Positions 31,549 through 39,520 of a stretch of DNA of 39,583 bases are shown here, piece after piece. The stretch is from CAZGKX01 sp964525945 (GTDB taxonomy: Bacteria > Pseudomonadota > Gammaproteobacteria > Legionellales > Legionellaceae). The stretch is taken from contig CAZGKX010000018.1 of assembly GCA_964525945.1 (NCBI GenBank), forward strand, positions 1 to 39,583, written 5' to 3'. A program made the position numbers and the translations under genes. Numbering within the stretch: the first letter of the stretch is position 1; each line of letters begins with the position of its first letter. A model generated the notes under the pieces. That model did not search any database. It saw nothing but the letters and a program-made list of their open reading frames with translations, and was not told where the DNA came from.

Positions 31549-32214
31549 ATGAAAACATTCAAAGAACTTAACACTGAATACGAGCAGCTTTGCGTTGATT
31601 TATCTACACTTATTGATCTCAATATTGTTGAACTTTCAAAAAAACGCATCAAAGAGGCTGACCGACGCGGTCTGTTTTATGCTGTGTTTGCCTTGCATTT
31701 GCATTCTTTGCTTAAACACGTTGAGCAACAAGTTACGCAACCCAACATTTCATTGAGTCAATTTGAGGCATTGAATGAGGTACTTGCCAAGACAAAATTG
31801 TTAGTGGAGGGCAAGTTATCGGTCGACGATTATTTTCGTTACGCAGCAACATTGAATGAAAATGATTGGATGCAAAAAGGGCTGGGTATTGCTGCACTTA
31901 CCTGTGGTTTTTCAGCTTATTTGGTTGGAATCTGTGGCTTAATAGCCTTGCCTGGCTTATTAGGTCTTGGGCTCTATCTAGCAGGTATAGTTACAATGCT
32001 TACCCTGCTAATAGTCGGGGTCGGGTTCCTCGAGAATCAACTGAGAATTACGAATTTATACTCGCCTTTTGCCAAAAAAATCGATCATTTGGGCCTCATG
32101 AAAAATTATTGTGATTACGCTGACCAAACTTTTTTTAAACAGCAAATAGCGGCCCAAGCAGCGGGCGTTGATTTTAATGAGGAAGATATAACGTACCGTC
32201 GCATGCCTAATTGA
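31549..32214 (+). CDS. unknown protein with hydrophobic hairpin; effector-like
   Basis: 221 aa from ATG 31549 (MKTFKELNTEYEQL), which has GGTGA five bases upstream; ATG 31537 is possible but has no ribosome site. The first 110 residues are helical and charged, likely coiled coil (NTEYEQLCVDLSTLIDLNIVEL, then LHSLLKHVEQQVT). Residues about 110-165 form a long Gly/Leu-rich hydrophobic hairpin (GIAALTCGFSAYLVGICGLI, LIALPGLLGLGLYLAGIVTM), followed by a hydrophilic tail ending EEDITYRRMPN. No signal peptide. No family recognised. The plan (soluble N-terminal part, hydrophobic hairpin, soluble tail) is shared with the neighbouring divergent gene. It has its own promoter and terminator, and is adjacent to the tRNA cluster. 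Confidence 0.65.
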   Translation: MKTFKELNTEYEQLCVDLSTLIDLNIVELSKKRIKEADRRGLFYAVFALHLHSLLKHVEQQVTQPNISLSQFEALNEVLAKTKLLVEGKLSVDDYFRYAATLNENDWMQKGLGIAALTCGFSAYLVGICGLIALPGLLGLGLYLAGIVTMLTLLIVGVGFLENQLRITNLYSPFAKKIDHLGLMKNYCDYADQTFFKQQIAAQAAGVDFNEEDITYRRMPN

Positions 32215-32221
32215 TTTAAGG

Positions 32222-32256
32222 ATTTGAACCTTTTTCCAGGTTCAAATGCTCTTTTT
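32222..32256 (+). terminator. rho-independent terminator of the 31549 gene
   Basis: ATTTGAACC (32222-32230) pairs perfectly with GGTTCAAAT (32239-32247), 8-nt loop, followed by GCTCTTTTTAAA. It starts 8 bases after the gene's stop and separates it from the tRNA promoter. Confidence 0.8.
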
Positions 32257-32277
32257 AAAAAATTATTGATTGAGTTA

Positions 32278-32306
32278 TTGACCTTGCACCTCTCTGCAGG
32301 TATTAT
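32278..32306 (+). promoter_or_regulatory. promoter of the tRNA cluster
   Basis: TTGACC (32278-32283), a 17-bp spacer and TATTAT (32301-32306), 5 of 6 matches in each hexamer. The start point is near 32313, about 20 bp before tRNA-Pro. Confidence 0.7.
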
Positions 32307-32333
32307 TCCGTCTCTGTCCTTGAGACGGGTTTG

Positions 32334-32410
32334 CGGGGTGTAGCGCAGTCTGGTAGCGCGCCTGCTTTGGGAGCAGGATGTCGGGAGTTCGAATCTCTCC
32401 ACCCCGACCA
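32334..32410 (+). tRNA. tRNA-Pro (anticodon UGG)
   Basis: 77 nt with encoded CCA. Acceptor CGGGGTG pairs with CACCCCG; the anticodon arm is CCTGC-TTTGGGA-GCAGG, giving anticodon TGG; T arm GGGAGTTCGAATCTCTCC (imperfect last pairs) with the TTCGAAT loop. First of four tRNA genes in a row. Confidence 0.95.
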
Positions 32411-32415
32411 ACATT

Positions 32416-32492
32416 GCGCCCGTAGCTCATTTGGATAGAGCATCGGCCTTCTAAGCCGAGGGTAGCAGGTTCGAGTCCTGCCGGGCGTACCA
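32416..32492 (+). tRNA. tRNA-Arg (anticodon UCU)
   Basis: 77 nt with CCA, 5 bases after tRNA-Pro. Acceptor GCGCCCG pairs with CGGGCGT; anticodon arm TCGGC-CTTCTAA-GCCGA gives TCT, reading AGA/AGG; T arm GCAGGTTCGAGTCCTGC is perfect. Confidence 0.95.
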
Positions 32493-32527
32493 GTCGCCGT
32501 GCAGTGTTTTAACCGAATCCTTGATAT

Positions 32528-32604
32528 GGTGGGCGTAGCTCAGTTGGTAGAGCCCCGGGTTGTGATCCCGGTTGTCGTGGGTTCGAGTCCCATCGTTCAC
32601 CCCA
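32528..32604 (+). tRNA. tRNA-His (anticodon GUG)
   Basis: Anticodon arm CCGGG-TTGTGAT-CCCGG gives GTG. The 5' end carries the extra G(-1) at 32528 opposite C73 at 32601, the histidine identity element; CCA ends at 32604. Acceptor GTGGGCG pairs with CGTTCAC through two G-U pairs. Confidence 0.95.
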
Positions 32605-32693
32605 GTTTATCGCTTGTTTTAAACCGTCTTATTCCTCGATTCATTCTGAATCTTTACAAGATGGCAATACTATTTAATAATTCCACCCTATTT

Positions 32694-32778
32694 GCGAAAG
32701 TGGCGGAACTGGTAGACGCACTGGATTTAGGTTCCAGCGGGGTAACCTGTGAGAGTTCGAGTCTCTCCTTTCGCACCA
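32694..32778 (+). tRNA. tRNA-Leu (anticodon UAG)
   Basis: 85 nt with CCA and a long class II variable arm (after TTCCAGC: GGGGTAACCTGT). Anticodon arm CTGGA-TTTAGGT-TCCAG gives TAG. Acceptor GCGAAAG pairs with CTTTCGC. It ends 34 bp before tig, with no terminator seen between, so read-through into tig is possible. Confidence 0.95.
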
Positions 32779-32812
32779 TTTCATATTTAATCAATGTCAA
32801 TGAGGTGACACG

Positions 32813-34144
32813 ATGCAAGTTTCTGTTGAGACCTTGAACGGTTTGGAACGAAAAATCACGGTTTCGGTACCAACCGAAAAAATAGAAGAAGAAGTTGGAC
32901 TGCGTCTGAAAAACCTTGCTGCAAAAGTTAAGGTTCATGGGTTTCGCCCAGGTAAAGTACCGATGAACGTGGTGAAACAACGTTATTCTGACAGTGTTCG
33001 CCAAGAAGTTGCGAGAGATATGGTCCAATCGACTTTATTTGAAGCATTGAAGAACAATGAACTTGTTCCTGCTGGTGCACCGCATGTTGAACCCGATGTT
33101 ATTCAATCCGGTAAAGATTTTAAATACACCGCACAGTTTGAAGTTTATCCGAAATTTGATATTCAAGAATTAGCAAAAGCCGATGAAATTGATATTGTTT
33201 CTGCCGAAGTGAAAGACAGCGATCTTGAAAAAATGTTGGACAATCTTCGTGAACAAAACAAGGAATGGCATGCTGTGTCACGTTCGGTGCAAAAAGACGA
33301 TAAAATCACCATTGATTTCAAAGGCTTCTTAAACGATGTTGCTTTTGAAGGTGGTTCCGCTGAAAATTATGAAATTGTTATTGGCAGTGGGGCAATGATC
33401 CCTGGGTTTGAAGATGGTTTAGTGGGTGCTGAACAAGACAAACCAATCAGCATCGATGTTAAATTCCCTGAAGATTATGGGCATGCTGATTTATCAGGAA
33501 AAGCGGCACGTTTTGATGTGACTGTTAAGAAAATTGAAGAAGGTAAATTGCCGAAGTTGGACGATGCTTTTGCTGAAAAATTCAATGTCAAAGATGGTCT
33601 GCAAGCGTTTAAAGATGACGTTAAATCAAACATGATTCGGGAATTGGAACGACGTGTTAGCTCCATGAACCGTGAAGCTATCTTCGATAAATTGCTGGAA
33701 AAAAATAAATTTGATTTGCCGAATGCGTTGATCGATCAAGAAATTGAGCATTTAAAACATGAAATGTACCATCGTGTTTTTGGTCATGAACACTCTGATA
33801 ATGAACAAATTCCTGATTTTCCACGCGCATTGTTTGAAGAACAAGCCAAGCGACGTGTTCATTTAGGGCTGCTGTTCTCTGAATATGCGAAATCGCACCA
33901 AATTAATGTTGAGCAATCCCGTGTTGATGCTATGATTGAAAAATTTGCTGCTGCTTATGAAAATCCTGACGAATTACGTCAATGGTATCAAGGCAATAAA
34001 GAACGCCGCGCAGAAATTGAAGCATTGGTCATGGAAGAAATGGTTTCTGAGAAAATTCTTGAAAACGGCACTGCAAAAAATAAAGCAATGGGTTATGACG
34101 AAGTGATTAATCCTAAAAAAGATCAAGAAGATAAAGGAGCTTAG
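32813..34144 (+). CDS. tig: trigger factor
   Basis: Ribosome-bound chaperone and peptidyl-prolyl isomerase for nascent chains. 443 aa (E. coli 432). N-terminal ribosome-binding domain with the signature loop GFRPGKVPMNVV at residues 44-55; FKBP-type PPIase domain about 155-245 (DKITIDFKGFLNDVAFEGGSA, MIPGFEDGLVGA); helical C-terminal domain to the acidic end. Start ATG 32813 follows GAGGTGA. Lies 3 bases before clpP, so the two are coupled; the tRNA cluster just upstream may help transcribe it. Confidence 0.97.
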   Translation: MQVSVETLNGLERKITVSVPTEKIEEEVGLRLKNLAAKVKVHGFRPGKVPMNVVKQRYSDSVRQEVARDMVQSTLFEALKNNELVPAGAPHVEPDVIQSGKDFKYTAQFEVYPKFDIQELAKADEIDIVSAEVKDSDLEKMLDNLREQNKEWHAVSRSVQKDDKITIDFKGFLNDVAFEGGSAENYEIVIGSGAMIPGFEDGLVGAEQDKPISIDVKFPEDYGHADLSGKAARFDVTVKKIEEGKLPKLDDAFAEKFNVKDGLQAFKDDVKSNMIRELERRVSSMNREAIFDKLLEKNKFDLPNALIDQEIEHLKHEMYHRVFGHEHSDNEQIPDFPRALFEEQAKRRVHLGLLFSEYAKSHQINVEQSRVDAMIEKFAAAYENPDELRQWYQGNKERRAEIEALVMEEMVSEKILENGTAKNKAMGYDEVINPKKDQEDKGA

Positions 34145-34147
34145 GGA

Positions 34148-34792
34148 ATGGCTGGGTATTCAGAAAATGTGATTAGAAATGCCAGTGGTCTTGTGCCAAT
34201 GGTTATAGAGCAAACTGCTCGTGGTGAGCGCTCTTATGATATTTATTCCAGATTACTAAAAGAACGCATTATTTTTCTTTTAGGTGAAGTTGAAGATCAT
34301 ATGGCGAATTTGGTGGTAGCTCAGCTGTTGTTCTTGGAATCTGAAAACCCTGAAAAAGATATTTCTATCTATATCAATTCGCCTGGCGGAGTGGTTACTG
34401 CGGGTTTGGCTATCTACGATACGATGCAGTTTATCAAACCGGATGTAAGCACATTGTGTATCGGTCAAGCAGCTAGCGCTGCTGCCTTGTTGTTGTGTGC
34501 TGGCGCAGCTGGTAAACGTTTCTGCTTACCTAATTCACGGGTTATGATTCATCAACCTTTGGGTGGGTACCGTGGGCAAGCAACTGATATTGAAATTCAT
34601 GCGCGTGAAACGTTGGCCGTAAGAGAGCGTCTAAACGCTATTATGGCACACCACACGGGTAAAACGCCTGAACAAATCATGCGGGATACCGAGCGGGATA
34701 ACTTTATGAGTGCCGCTCAAGCCACCGAATATGGTTTGGTCGATAAAATACTGCATGGCCGTGACCCTGTAGAAACGTTAAACCAAGATTAA
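34148..34792 (+). CDS. clpP: ATP-dependent Clp protease proteolytic subunit
   Basis: Serine peptidase tetradecamer that degrades substrates unfolded by ClpX. 214 aa (E. coli 207). Catalytic triad positions Ser110 (GQAASAAALLL), His135 (VMIHQPLGG) and Asp184 (TERDNFM). The N-terminal LVPMVIEQTARGERSYDIYSRLL loop and the INSPGGVVTAGLAIYDTM segment are typical. The residues after the nucleophile are Ala-Ala where most ClpP have Met-Gly (ASMGA). Activity is still expected since the triad and oxyanion glycines (SPGG) are kept. Coupled to tig; separated from clpX by a small gene and a long spacer. Confidence 0.96.
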   Translation: MAGYSENVIRNASGLVPMVIEQTARGERSYDIYSRLLKERIIFLLGEVEDHMANLVVAQLLFLESENPEKDISIYINSPGGVVTAGLAIYDTMQFIKPDVSTLCIGQAASAAALLLCAGAAGKRFCLPNSRVMIHQPLGGYRGQATDIEIHARETLAVRERLNAIMAHHTGKTPEQIMRDTERDNFMSAAQATEYGLVDKILHGRDPVETLNQD

Positions 34793-34830
34793 TGCCTTTT
34801 AGTCTCTCCTCAGTTTATCATTCAGAACAT

Positions 34831-34862
34831 ATTGCAGGTTGTGCTTTGGCCCAACCTGCAAT
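34831..34862 (+). terminator. hairpin after clpP
   Basis: ATTGCAGGTTG (34831-34841) and CAACCTGCAAT (34852-34862) form a perfect 11-bp stem, 10-nt loop, 38 bp after the clpP stop. No T-run follows, so it may be a weak terminator or an mRNA 3'-end stabiliser that sets tig-clpP apart from the next gene. Confidence 0.5.
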
Positions 34863-34993
34863 GCTCGAATCAATTAAAAATTAATGCCCTGTAAAATACC
34901 CTACGTTACAAAAATGTGATCCGAGCAGCTAGAGTGGATTTAAATCAAAGAAGTTGTATAATTAAAAGACAGTATTTTCCAAAGGAGATTATT

Positions 34994-35149
34994 ATGCCAC
35001 AGGGAGATAAGTCAAAATACACCGCCAAACAAAAACGCCAAGCCGCGCATATTGAGCATTCGTACGAGAAAAAAGGGGTTTCCAAGAAGGAATCCGTAGA
35101 ACGGGCTTGGCGTACGGTCAATAAGCAAGATGGTGGTGGTAAGAAATAG
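34994..35149 (+). CDS. 51-aa basic protein (of the type often annotated 'plasmid stabilization protein')
   Basis: 51 aa from ATG 34994, with AAAGGAG seven bases upstream; the longer frame from 34916 is not family-like. Sequence begins MPQGDKSKYTAKQKRQAAHI and continues SYEKKGVSKKESVERAWRTVNKQDGGGKK. This matches a common small proteobacterial family (MPxGDKSxYTxKQxRxAxHIE...GVSxxExxxRAWxTVNKxxGGG) labelled plasmid stabilization protein without known function; it is chromosomal here. Highly basic and helical, so nucleic-acid binding is possible. A TATAAT at 34957-34962 gives a candidate -10. It stands between clpP and clpX, an unusual insertion. Confidence 0.8.
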   Translation: MPQGDKSKYTAKQKRQAAHIEHSYEKKGVSKKESVERAWRTVNKQDGGGKK

Positions 35150-35513
35150 CATTGCACAAGGTTGATGGCATCGCTTTGGCTGCAGGTGAGTGGATTTTTT
35201 ATAAAGGGCACAAAGGGTAACATTTTCCACTTGCTTGTAGTCGTGGCTTGGGGAGCTGCTCTGGATTTTTTTAAGGTCTGGTTTAGAAAAATATGCCCTA
35301 AAATGGCTGTTTCCTCCGTGTGCCTATTTTAATTTAATAAATAACCTTGTAATTTCTAGCAAAGCCCATATATGAAGAGAGTCAGTTTTGATGGCTTTTT
35401 TCGATATTACTGGCAAAAAATTTCTAATTGTCTTAAATTTTACTAGTAGGACGTGTATTTTTTCTAAGAAAGAGTACCCACTTAACCTGGCTAGCAAAGA
35501 AAGGGGTTTGTAG
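35150..35513 (+). other. 364-bp non-coding spacer before clpX
   Basis: No credible gene on either strand; the open frames here are shadows of the 51-aa gene. It is AT-rich and contains the heat-shock-like promoter at 35346-35371. A TACCCAC at 35475-35481 resembles the 3247 repeat only over seven bases. I see no tRNA, riboswitch or T-box features. Confidence 0.7.
35346..35371 (+). promoter_or_regulatory. candidate sigma-32 (heat-shock) promoter of clpX
   Basis: CTTGTAA (35346-35352), an 11-bp spacer and GCCCATAT (35364-35371). This matches the sigma-32 consensus CTTGAAA / CCCCATnT at 6 of 7 and 7 of 8 positions, though the spacer is at the short end. The start point would be near 35378, about 135 nt before clpX. 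Confidence 0.5.
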
Positions 35514-36785
35514 ATGAGTAAAGCCGGTACTGGAAATGGCGAAAAGGTTTTGTATTGCTCTTTTTGTGGAAAGAGTCAGCACGAAGTTAAAAAATTAATA
35601 GCTGGTCCTTCTGTGTTTGTGTGCGATGAATGCGTTGAATTATGCAATGACATCATCCGCGAAGAAGTACAAGATACGCATGAAGAGTCAGAAACCCATT
35701 TGCCAACACCAATGGAAATAGCTGCATTTCTTGATGAATATGTGATTGGTCAGCCGCATGCAAAAAAAGTATTGTCGGTGGCTGTTTATAATCACTATAA
35801 ACGCATGCGTCACAAAACCGAAGGTGATATTGAGCTTGGTAAAAGTAATATTTTACTCATAGGGCCTACCGGTAGTGGTAAAACATTATTGGCGCAAACA
35901 TTAGCACGGTTGCTGAATGTGCCTTTTACCATGGCAGATGCTACGACTCTCACCGAAGCTGGGTACGTTGGCGAAGATGTGGAAAATATTATCCAAAAAT
36001 TATTGCAAAAATGCGATTACGATGTGCTGAAAGCTCAACAAGGCATTGTCTACATTGATGAAATCGATAAAATTTCACGTAAATCTGACAATCCTTCCAT
36101 CACTCGGGACGTTTCAGGAGAGGGTGTACAACAAGCCTTGTTAAAGTTGATCGAGGGCACCATTGCCTCTGTGCCTCCTCAAGGTGGTCGTAAACACCCG
36201 CAACAAGAATTTTTGCAGGTGGATACGTCAAATATTCTCTTTATTTGTGGTGGTGCATTTGCAGGCCTTGATAAAGTGATCCGTGAACGCAGTGATAAAT
36301 CAGGCATTGGTTTTTCAGCCGAACTCAAAAATAAAAAAGATCACAATGAACTTGAAAAAGTTCTAGAATCGCTTGAGTCCGATGATTTGGTGAAATACGG
36401 ACTAATTCCTGAATTTGTTGGCCGTTTACCGGTTATCACCACGTTGCATGAATTGGATGAAGAAGCACTGATTGATATTTTAACACAACCTAAAAACGCC
36501 CTTACCAAGCAATTCCATGCATTGTTTAAAATGGAAGGCGTCGAGCTGGAATTTAGAGAAGAAGCTTTGCATTTGATTGCCAAAAAAGCTTTGGCAAGAA
36601 AAATTGGCGCACGCGGATTACGTGCTACTTTAGAAAATATTTTATTGGATACCATGTATGAATTACCTTCTTTGGAAGGCGTTACTAAAGTGGTCGTGGA
36701 TGAGCAAGTCATCAACAATACTGGTAAACCAATTCTAATTTATGAGGAATCGGCACCAAAACAATCGGCTGCAGGAGCAGAATAA
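35514..36785 (+). CDS. clpX: ATP-dependent Clp protease ATP-binding subunit ClpX
   Basis: AAA+ unfoldase that feeds ssrA-tagged and other substrates to ClpP. 423 aa (E. coli 424). N-terminal zinc-binding domain with Cys15, Cys18, Cys37 and Cys40 (CSFCGKS, CDECVELC). Walker A GPTGSGKT near residue 117; Walker B IVYIDEIDKI near 180; RKSDNPSITRDVSGEGVQQALL after it; sensor-2 arginine region ARKIGARGLRATLE near 363. The ClpP-binding IGF loop is present as SGIGFSAEL near 262. Start ATG 35514 follows AAAGGGG. Separated from clpP by a small gene, so clpX probably has its own promoter. Confidence 0.97.
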   Translation: MSKAGTGNGEKVLYCSFCGKSQHEVKKLIAGPSVFVCDECVELCNDIIREEVQDTHEESETHLPTPMEIAAFLDEYVIGQPHAKKVLSVAVYNHYKRMRHKTEGDIELGKSNILLIGPTGSGKTLLAQTLARLLNVPFTMADATTLTEAGYVGEDVENIIQKLLQKCDYDVLKAQQGIVYIDEIDKISRKSDNPSITRDVSGEGVQQALLKLIEGTIASVPPQGGRKHPQQEFLQVDTSNILFICGGAFAGLDKVIRERSDKSGIGFSAELKNKKDHNELEKVLESLESDDLVKYGLIPEFVGRLPVITTLHELDEEALIDILTQPKNALTKQFHALFKMEGVELEFREEALHLIAKKALARKIGARGLRATLENILLDTMYELPSLEGVTKVVVDEQVINNTGKPILIYEESAPKQSAAGAE

Positions 36786-36948
36786 AGAATGTTAAGGACG
36801 GTTGGTCGCTGCTAGGAAGCAATGCCCAATCGCTCCGAGTTCATGGAGTTTATGTGATTCGCACAAGGGGTAAACAAGGACGCTACCTAATATCGCGGTG
36901 AGGGTCATGTTGCATTCTATAAAAGATTTCCTTAAATAAGGGCATATT

Positions 36949-39396
36949 ATGTCGGATGATGAAAATAAATTAGAACCGATTGACATGGAGAACTTGTCAA
37001 ATCTACCTGTATTACCATTACGGGATGTGGTGGTTTACCCTCATATGGTTATCCCATTGTTTGTAGGTCGTGAAAAATCCATCAAAGCGCTTGAAGCCGC
37101 CATGATGGATAATAAACGTATTTTTCTCGTTGCACAGCGCAAATCAGCCAACGATGATCCGGCACCAGCGGATATGTTTGACGTTGGAACAGTGTCCAGT
37201 TTATTGCAATTGTTAAAATTGCCGGATGGCACAGTAAAAGTTTTGGTTGAAGGGGAGCAACGGGCTAAAGTTACTTCCTACGACTTGCTTGAACAAGGTT
37301 ATATATCGGCTTCTTTGGAAAAAATTGACGAAGAAAGTCAATCGTTCAAAGAACAAGAAATTGAGATCATGATGCGGTCTTTAATGTCGCAATTCGAACA
37401 ATACATTAAATTAAATAAGAAAATCCCCCCCGAAGTGCTCGGCTCATTGGTTGGTATTGAAGAGCCAGGCCGTTTAGCAGACACCATTACCGCTCATTTA
37501 AGCCTCAAGATTGACGACAAACAAGAATTGTTGGAAACATTGGATGTGGGCGTACGTTTAGAACGGCTCATGGCGGCTATTGAGAACGAAATTGACTTGT
37601 TGCAAGTTGAGAAACGTGTTCGTGGTCGCGTCAAACGGCAAATGGAAAAAAGTCAACGTGAATATTATTTGAATGAACAAATCAAAGCCATCCAAAAAGA
37701 ACTGGGTGAAATGGGCGAAGAAGGCAGTGAGATTGAGCAGCTGGAGCGTCAAATAGATAAAGCTGGCATGCCCAAAGAAGCCAAAGAAAAAGCGCACAGC
37801 GAATTAAAAAAATTAAAATTAATGCCGCCGATGTCGGCCGAAGCTACGGTGATTCGCAGTTACTTGGATTGGATGTTGAGTGTGCCTTGGAAAAAACGCA
37901 ACAAAATACAATTTGATTTGGGTAAAGCAGAAAAACTGCTTGATAAAGATCATTATGGTTTGGAAAAAGTTAAAGAACGCATCATTGAGTACCTCGCGGT
38001 GCAACAACGCGTTAAACGCCTCAAAGGACCTATTTTATGTTTGGTCGGGCCACCAGGGGTAGGTAAAACATCGCTGGGCCAATCCATTGCCAATGCGACA
38101 GGCCGTACCTTTATACGCATTGCATTGGGTGGGGTGCGTGATGAAGCCGAAATTCGCGGACACCGACGGACTTACATTGGATCGATGCCTGGCAAAATCA
38201 TCCAGAAGCTTTGTAAAGCAGGGGTAAAAAACCCTCTGATCATGTTGGACGAAGTGGATAAGATGGCCATGGATTTTCGTGGTGATCCTGCGTCCGCTTT
38301 GCTTGAGGTTTTAGACCCTGAACAAAACCACACGTTCAATGATCATTACCTTGAAGTGAATTATGATTTGAGCGATGTGATGTTCATTGCCACGGCCAAC
38401 TCGTTAGAAATTCCTGCACCTTTGTTAGACCGCATGGAAGTTATACGGTTAGCGGGTTACACCGACGATGAAAAAATCCATATTGCACAAAATTACTTGG
38501 TTCCAAAGCAACAAGTTTTAAATGGCTTAAAACCCGCTGAAATTGATTTTGCAGAAGGTGCTATCCAAGAGATTATTCGCCATTATACGCGAGAAGCGGG
38601 CGTGCGAAATTTAGAACGCGATATTGCTAATGTATGCCGCAAAGTGGTCAAAGATATTTTGACCAGCAAACGCGTCAAAAAACAAAATATCACGCGCCAC
38701 AACATTGAAAAATATTTGGGTGTAAAAAAATTCCGTTATGGATTAGCCGAACTGTACGATCAGGTTGGACAAGTCACGGGATTGGCGTGGACCAGTGTCG
38801 GTGGTGAGCTGTTGACCATTGAAGCAACCATGATGCAAGGCAAAGGAAAGACATTGCATACAGGGCAGTTGGGTGAAGTCATGCAAGAATCTATTCATGC
38901 CGCAATGACGGTTGTTCGTAGCCGCATGAAACAATTGAAATTGCCGGATGATTTTTATGAAAAAAATGATTTTCATATCCACGTTCCAGAAGGAGCCACG
39001 CCCAAAGATGGGCCAAGCGCAGGGATAGGGATGTGTACGGCATTGGTTTCCGTTATTGCCCAGTTGCCTGTACGTGCTGACTTGGCCATGACCGGTGAAA
39101 TCACTTTGCGCGGTCAAGTATTGCCAATAGGGGGCTTAAAAGAAAAGCTTTTAGCGGCTCACCGTGGTGGTATTAAACACGTCATCATTCCTGAGGAAAA
39201 TAAAAAGGATTTGGTGGATATTCCTAATAATATTTTGAAAAAGTTAACCGTTCACCCGGTCAAGACCATTGATGAAGTTTTAGAGATTGCTCTGGTGCGT
39301 CCTGCGGCAGAAGAAACCGCTAAAATTGCTTCAAAAGTGTCTGAAAACAAAAAAAGTAAAAAAATTAAAAATAAAGATTTACACGAGGGGGAATAA
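36949..39396 (+). CDS. lon: ATP-dependent protease Lon
   Basis: Homohexameric AAA+ serine/lysine protease of the cytosol; removes misfolded and short-lived regulators. 815 aa (E. coli 784). N-terminal substrate domain (LPVLPLRDVVVYPHMVIPLF) to about 215, then a coiled coil, Walker A GPPGVGKTS near residue 366, Walker B PLIMLDEVDKM near 430. Protease domain with Ser in PKDGPSAGIGM near 689 and Lys in GGLKEKLLAAHRGG near 731. The C-terminal 35 residues are extra, lysine-rich and low-complexity (SENKKSKKIKNKDLHEGE). A 163-bp spacer separates it from clpX. The order clpX-lon-hupB is the usual one. Confidence 0.97.
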   Translation: MSDDENKLEPIDMENLSNLPVLPLRDVVVYPHMVIPLFVGREKSIKALEAAMMDNKRIFLVAQRKSANDDPAPADMFDVGTVSSLLQLLKLPDGTVKVLVEGEQRAKVTSYDLLEQGYISASLEKIDEESQSFKEQEIEIMMRSLMSQFEQYIKLNKKIPPEVLGSLVGIEEPGRLADTITAHLSLKIDDKQELLETLDVGVRLERLMAAIENEIDLLQVEKRVRGRVKRQMEKSQREYYLNEQIKAIQKELGEMGEEGSEIEQLERQIDKAGMPKEAKEKAHSELKKLKLMPPMSAEATVIRSYLDWMLSVPWKKRNKIQFDLGKAEKLLDKDHYGLEKVKERIIEYLAVQQRVKRLKGPILCLVGPPGVGKTSLGQSIANATGRTFIRIALGGVRDEAEIRGHRRTYIGSMPGKIIQKLCKAGVKNPLIMLDEVDKMAMDFRGDPASALLEVLDPEQNHTFNDHYLEVNYDLSDVMFIATANSLEIPAPLLDRMEVIRLAGYTDDEKIHIAQNYLVPKQQVLNGLKPAEIDFAEGAIQEIIRHYTREAGVRNLERDIANVCRKVVKDILTSKRVKKQNITRHNIEKYLGVKKFRYGLAELYDQVGQVTGLAWTSVGGELLTIEATMMQGKGKTLHTGQLGEVMQESIHAAMTVVRSRMKQLKLPDDFYEKNDFHIHVPEGATPKDGPSAGIGMCTALVSVIAQLPVRADLAMTGEITLRGQVLPIGGLKEKLLAAHRGGIKHVIIPEENKKDLVDIPNNILKKLTVHPVKTIDEVLEIALVRPAAEETAKIASKVSENKKSKKIKNKDLHEGE

Positions 39397-39451
39397 GCGG
39401 TATATTTCACCTCGTTGCCCGCTACTGGCAAGGTTTGAAAGGTCTGGTAGC

Positions 39452-39480
39452 TTGACGATGGTTAGTGAATCTGATTTAAT
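39452..39480 (+). promoter_or_regulatory. promoter of hupB
   Basis: TTGACG (39452-39457), 17-bp spacer, TTTAAT (39475-39480), 5 of 6 in each hexamer. Start point near 39487, 34 nt before the hupB ATG. Confidence 0.65.
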
Positions 39481-39520
39481 TGACTGTGTCTAAAGGATGA
39501 ATAACTGCAAAGGGGAAAAG

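Noticed and set aside
32499..32837. 112-codon plus-strand frame over the tRNA genes
   Set aside because: It crosses tRNA-His and tRNA-Leu and has no family or ribosome site.
35472..35490. Another copy of the 3247 repeat before clpX
   Set aside because: Only TACCCAC is shared; the rest differs.
36786..36948. Heat-shock promoter for lon
   Set aside because: I could find no convincing sigma-32 pair in the clpX-lon spacer.
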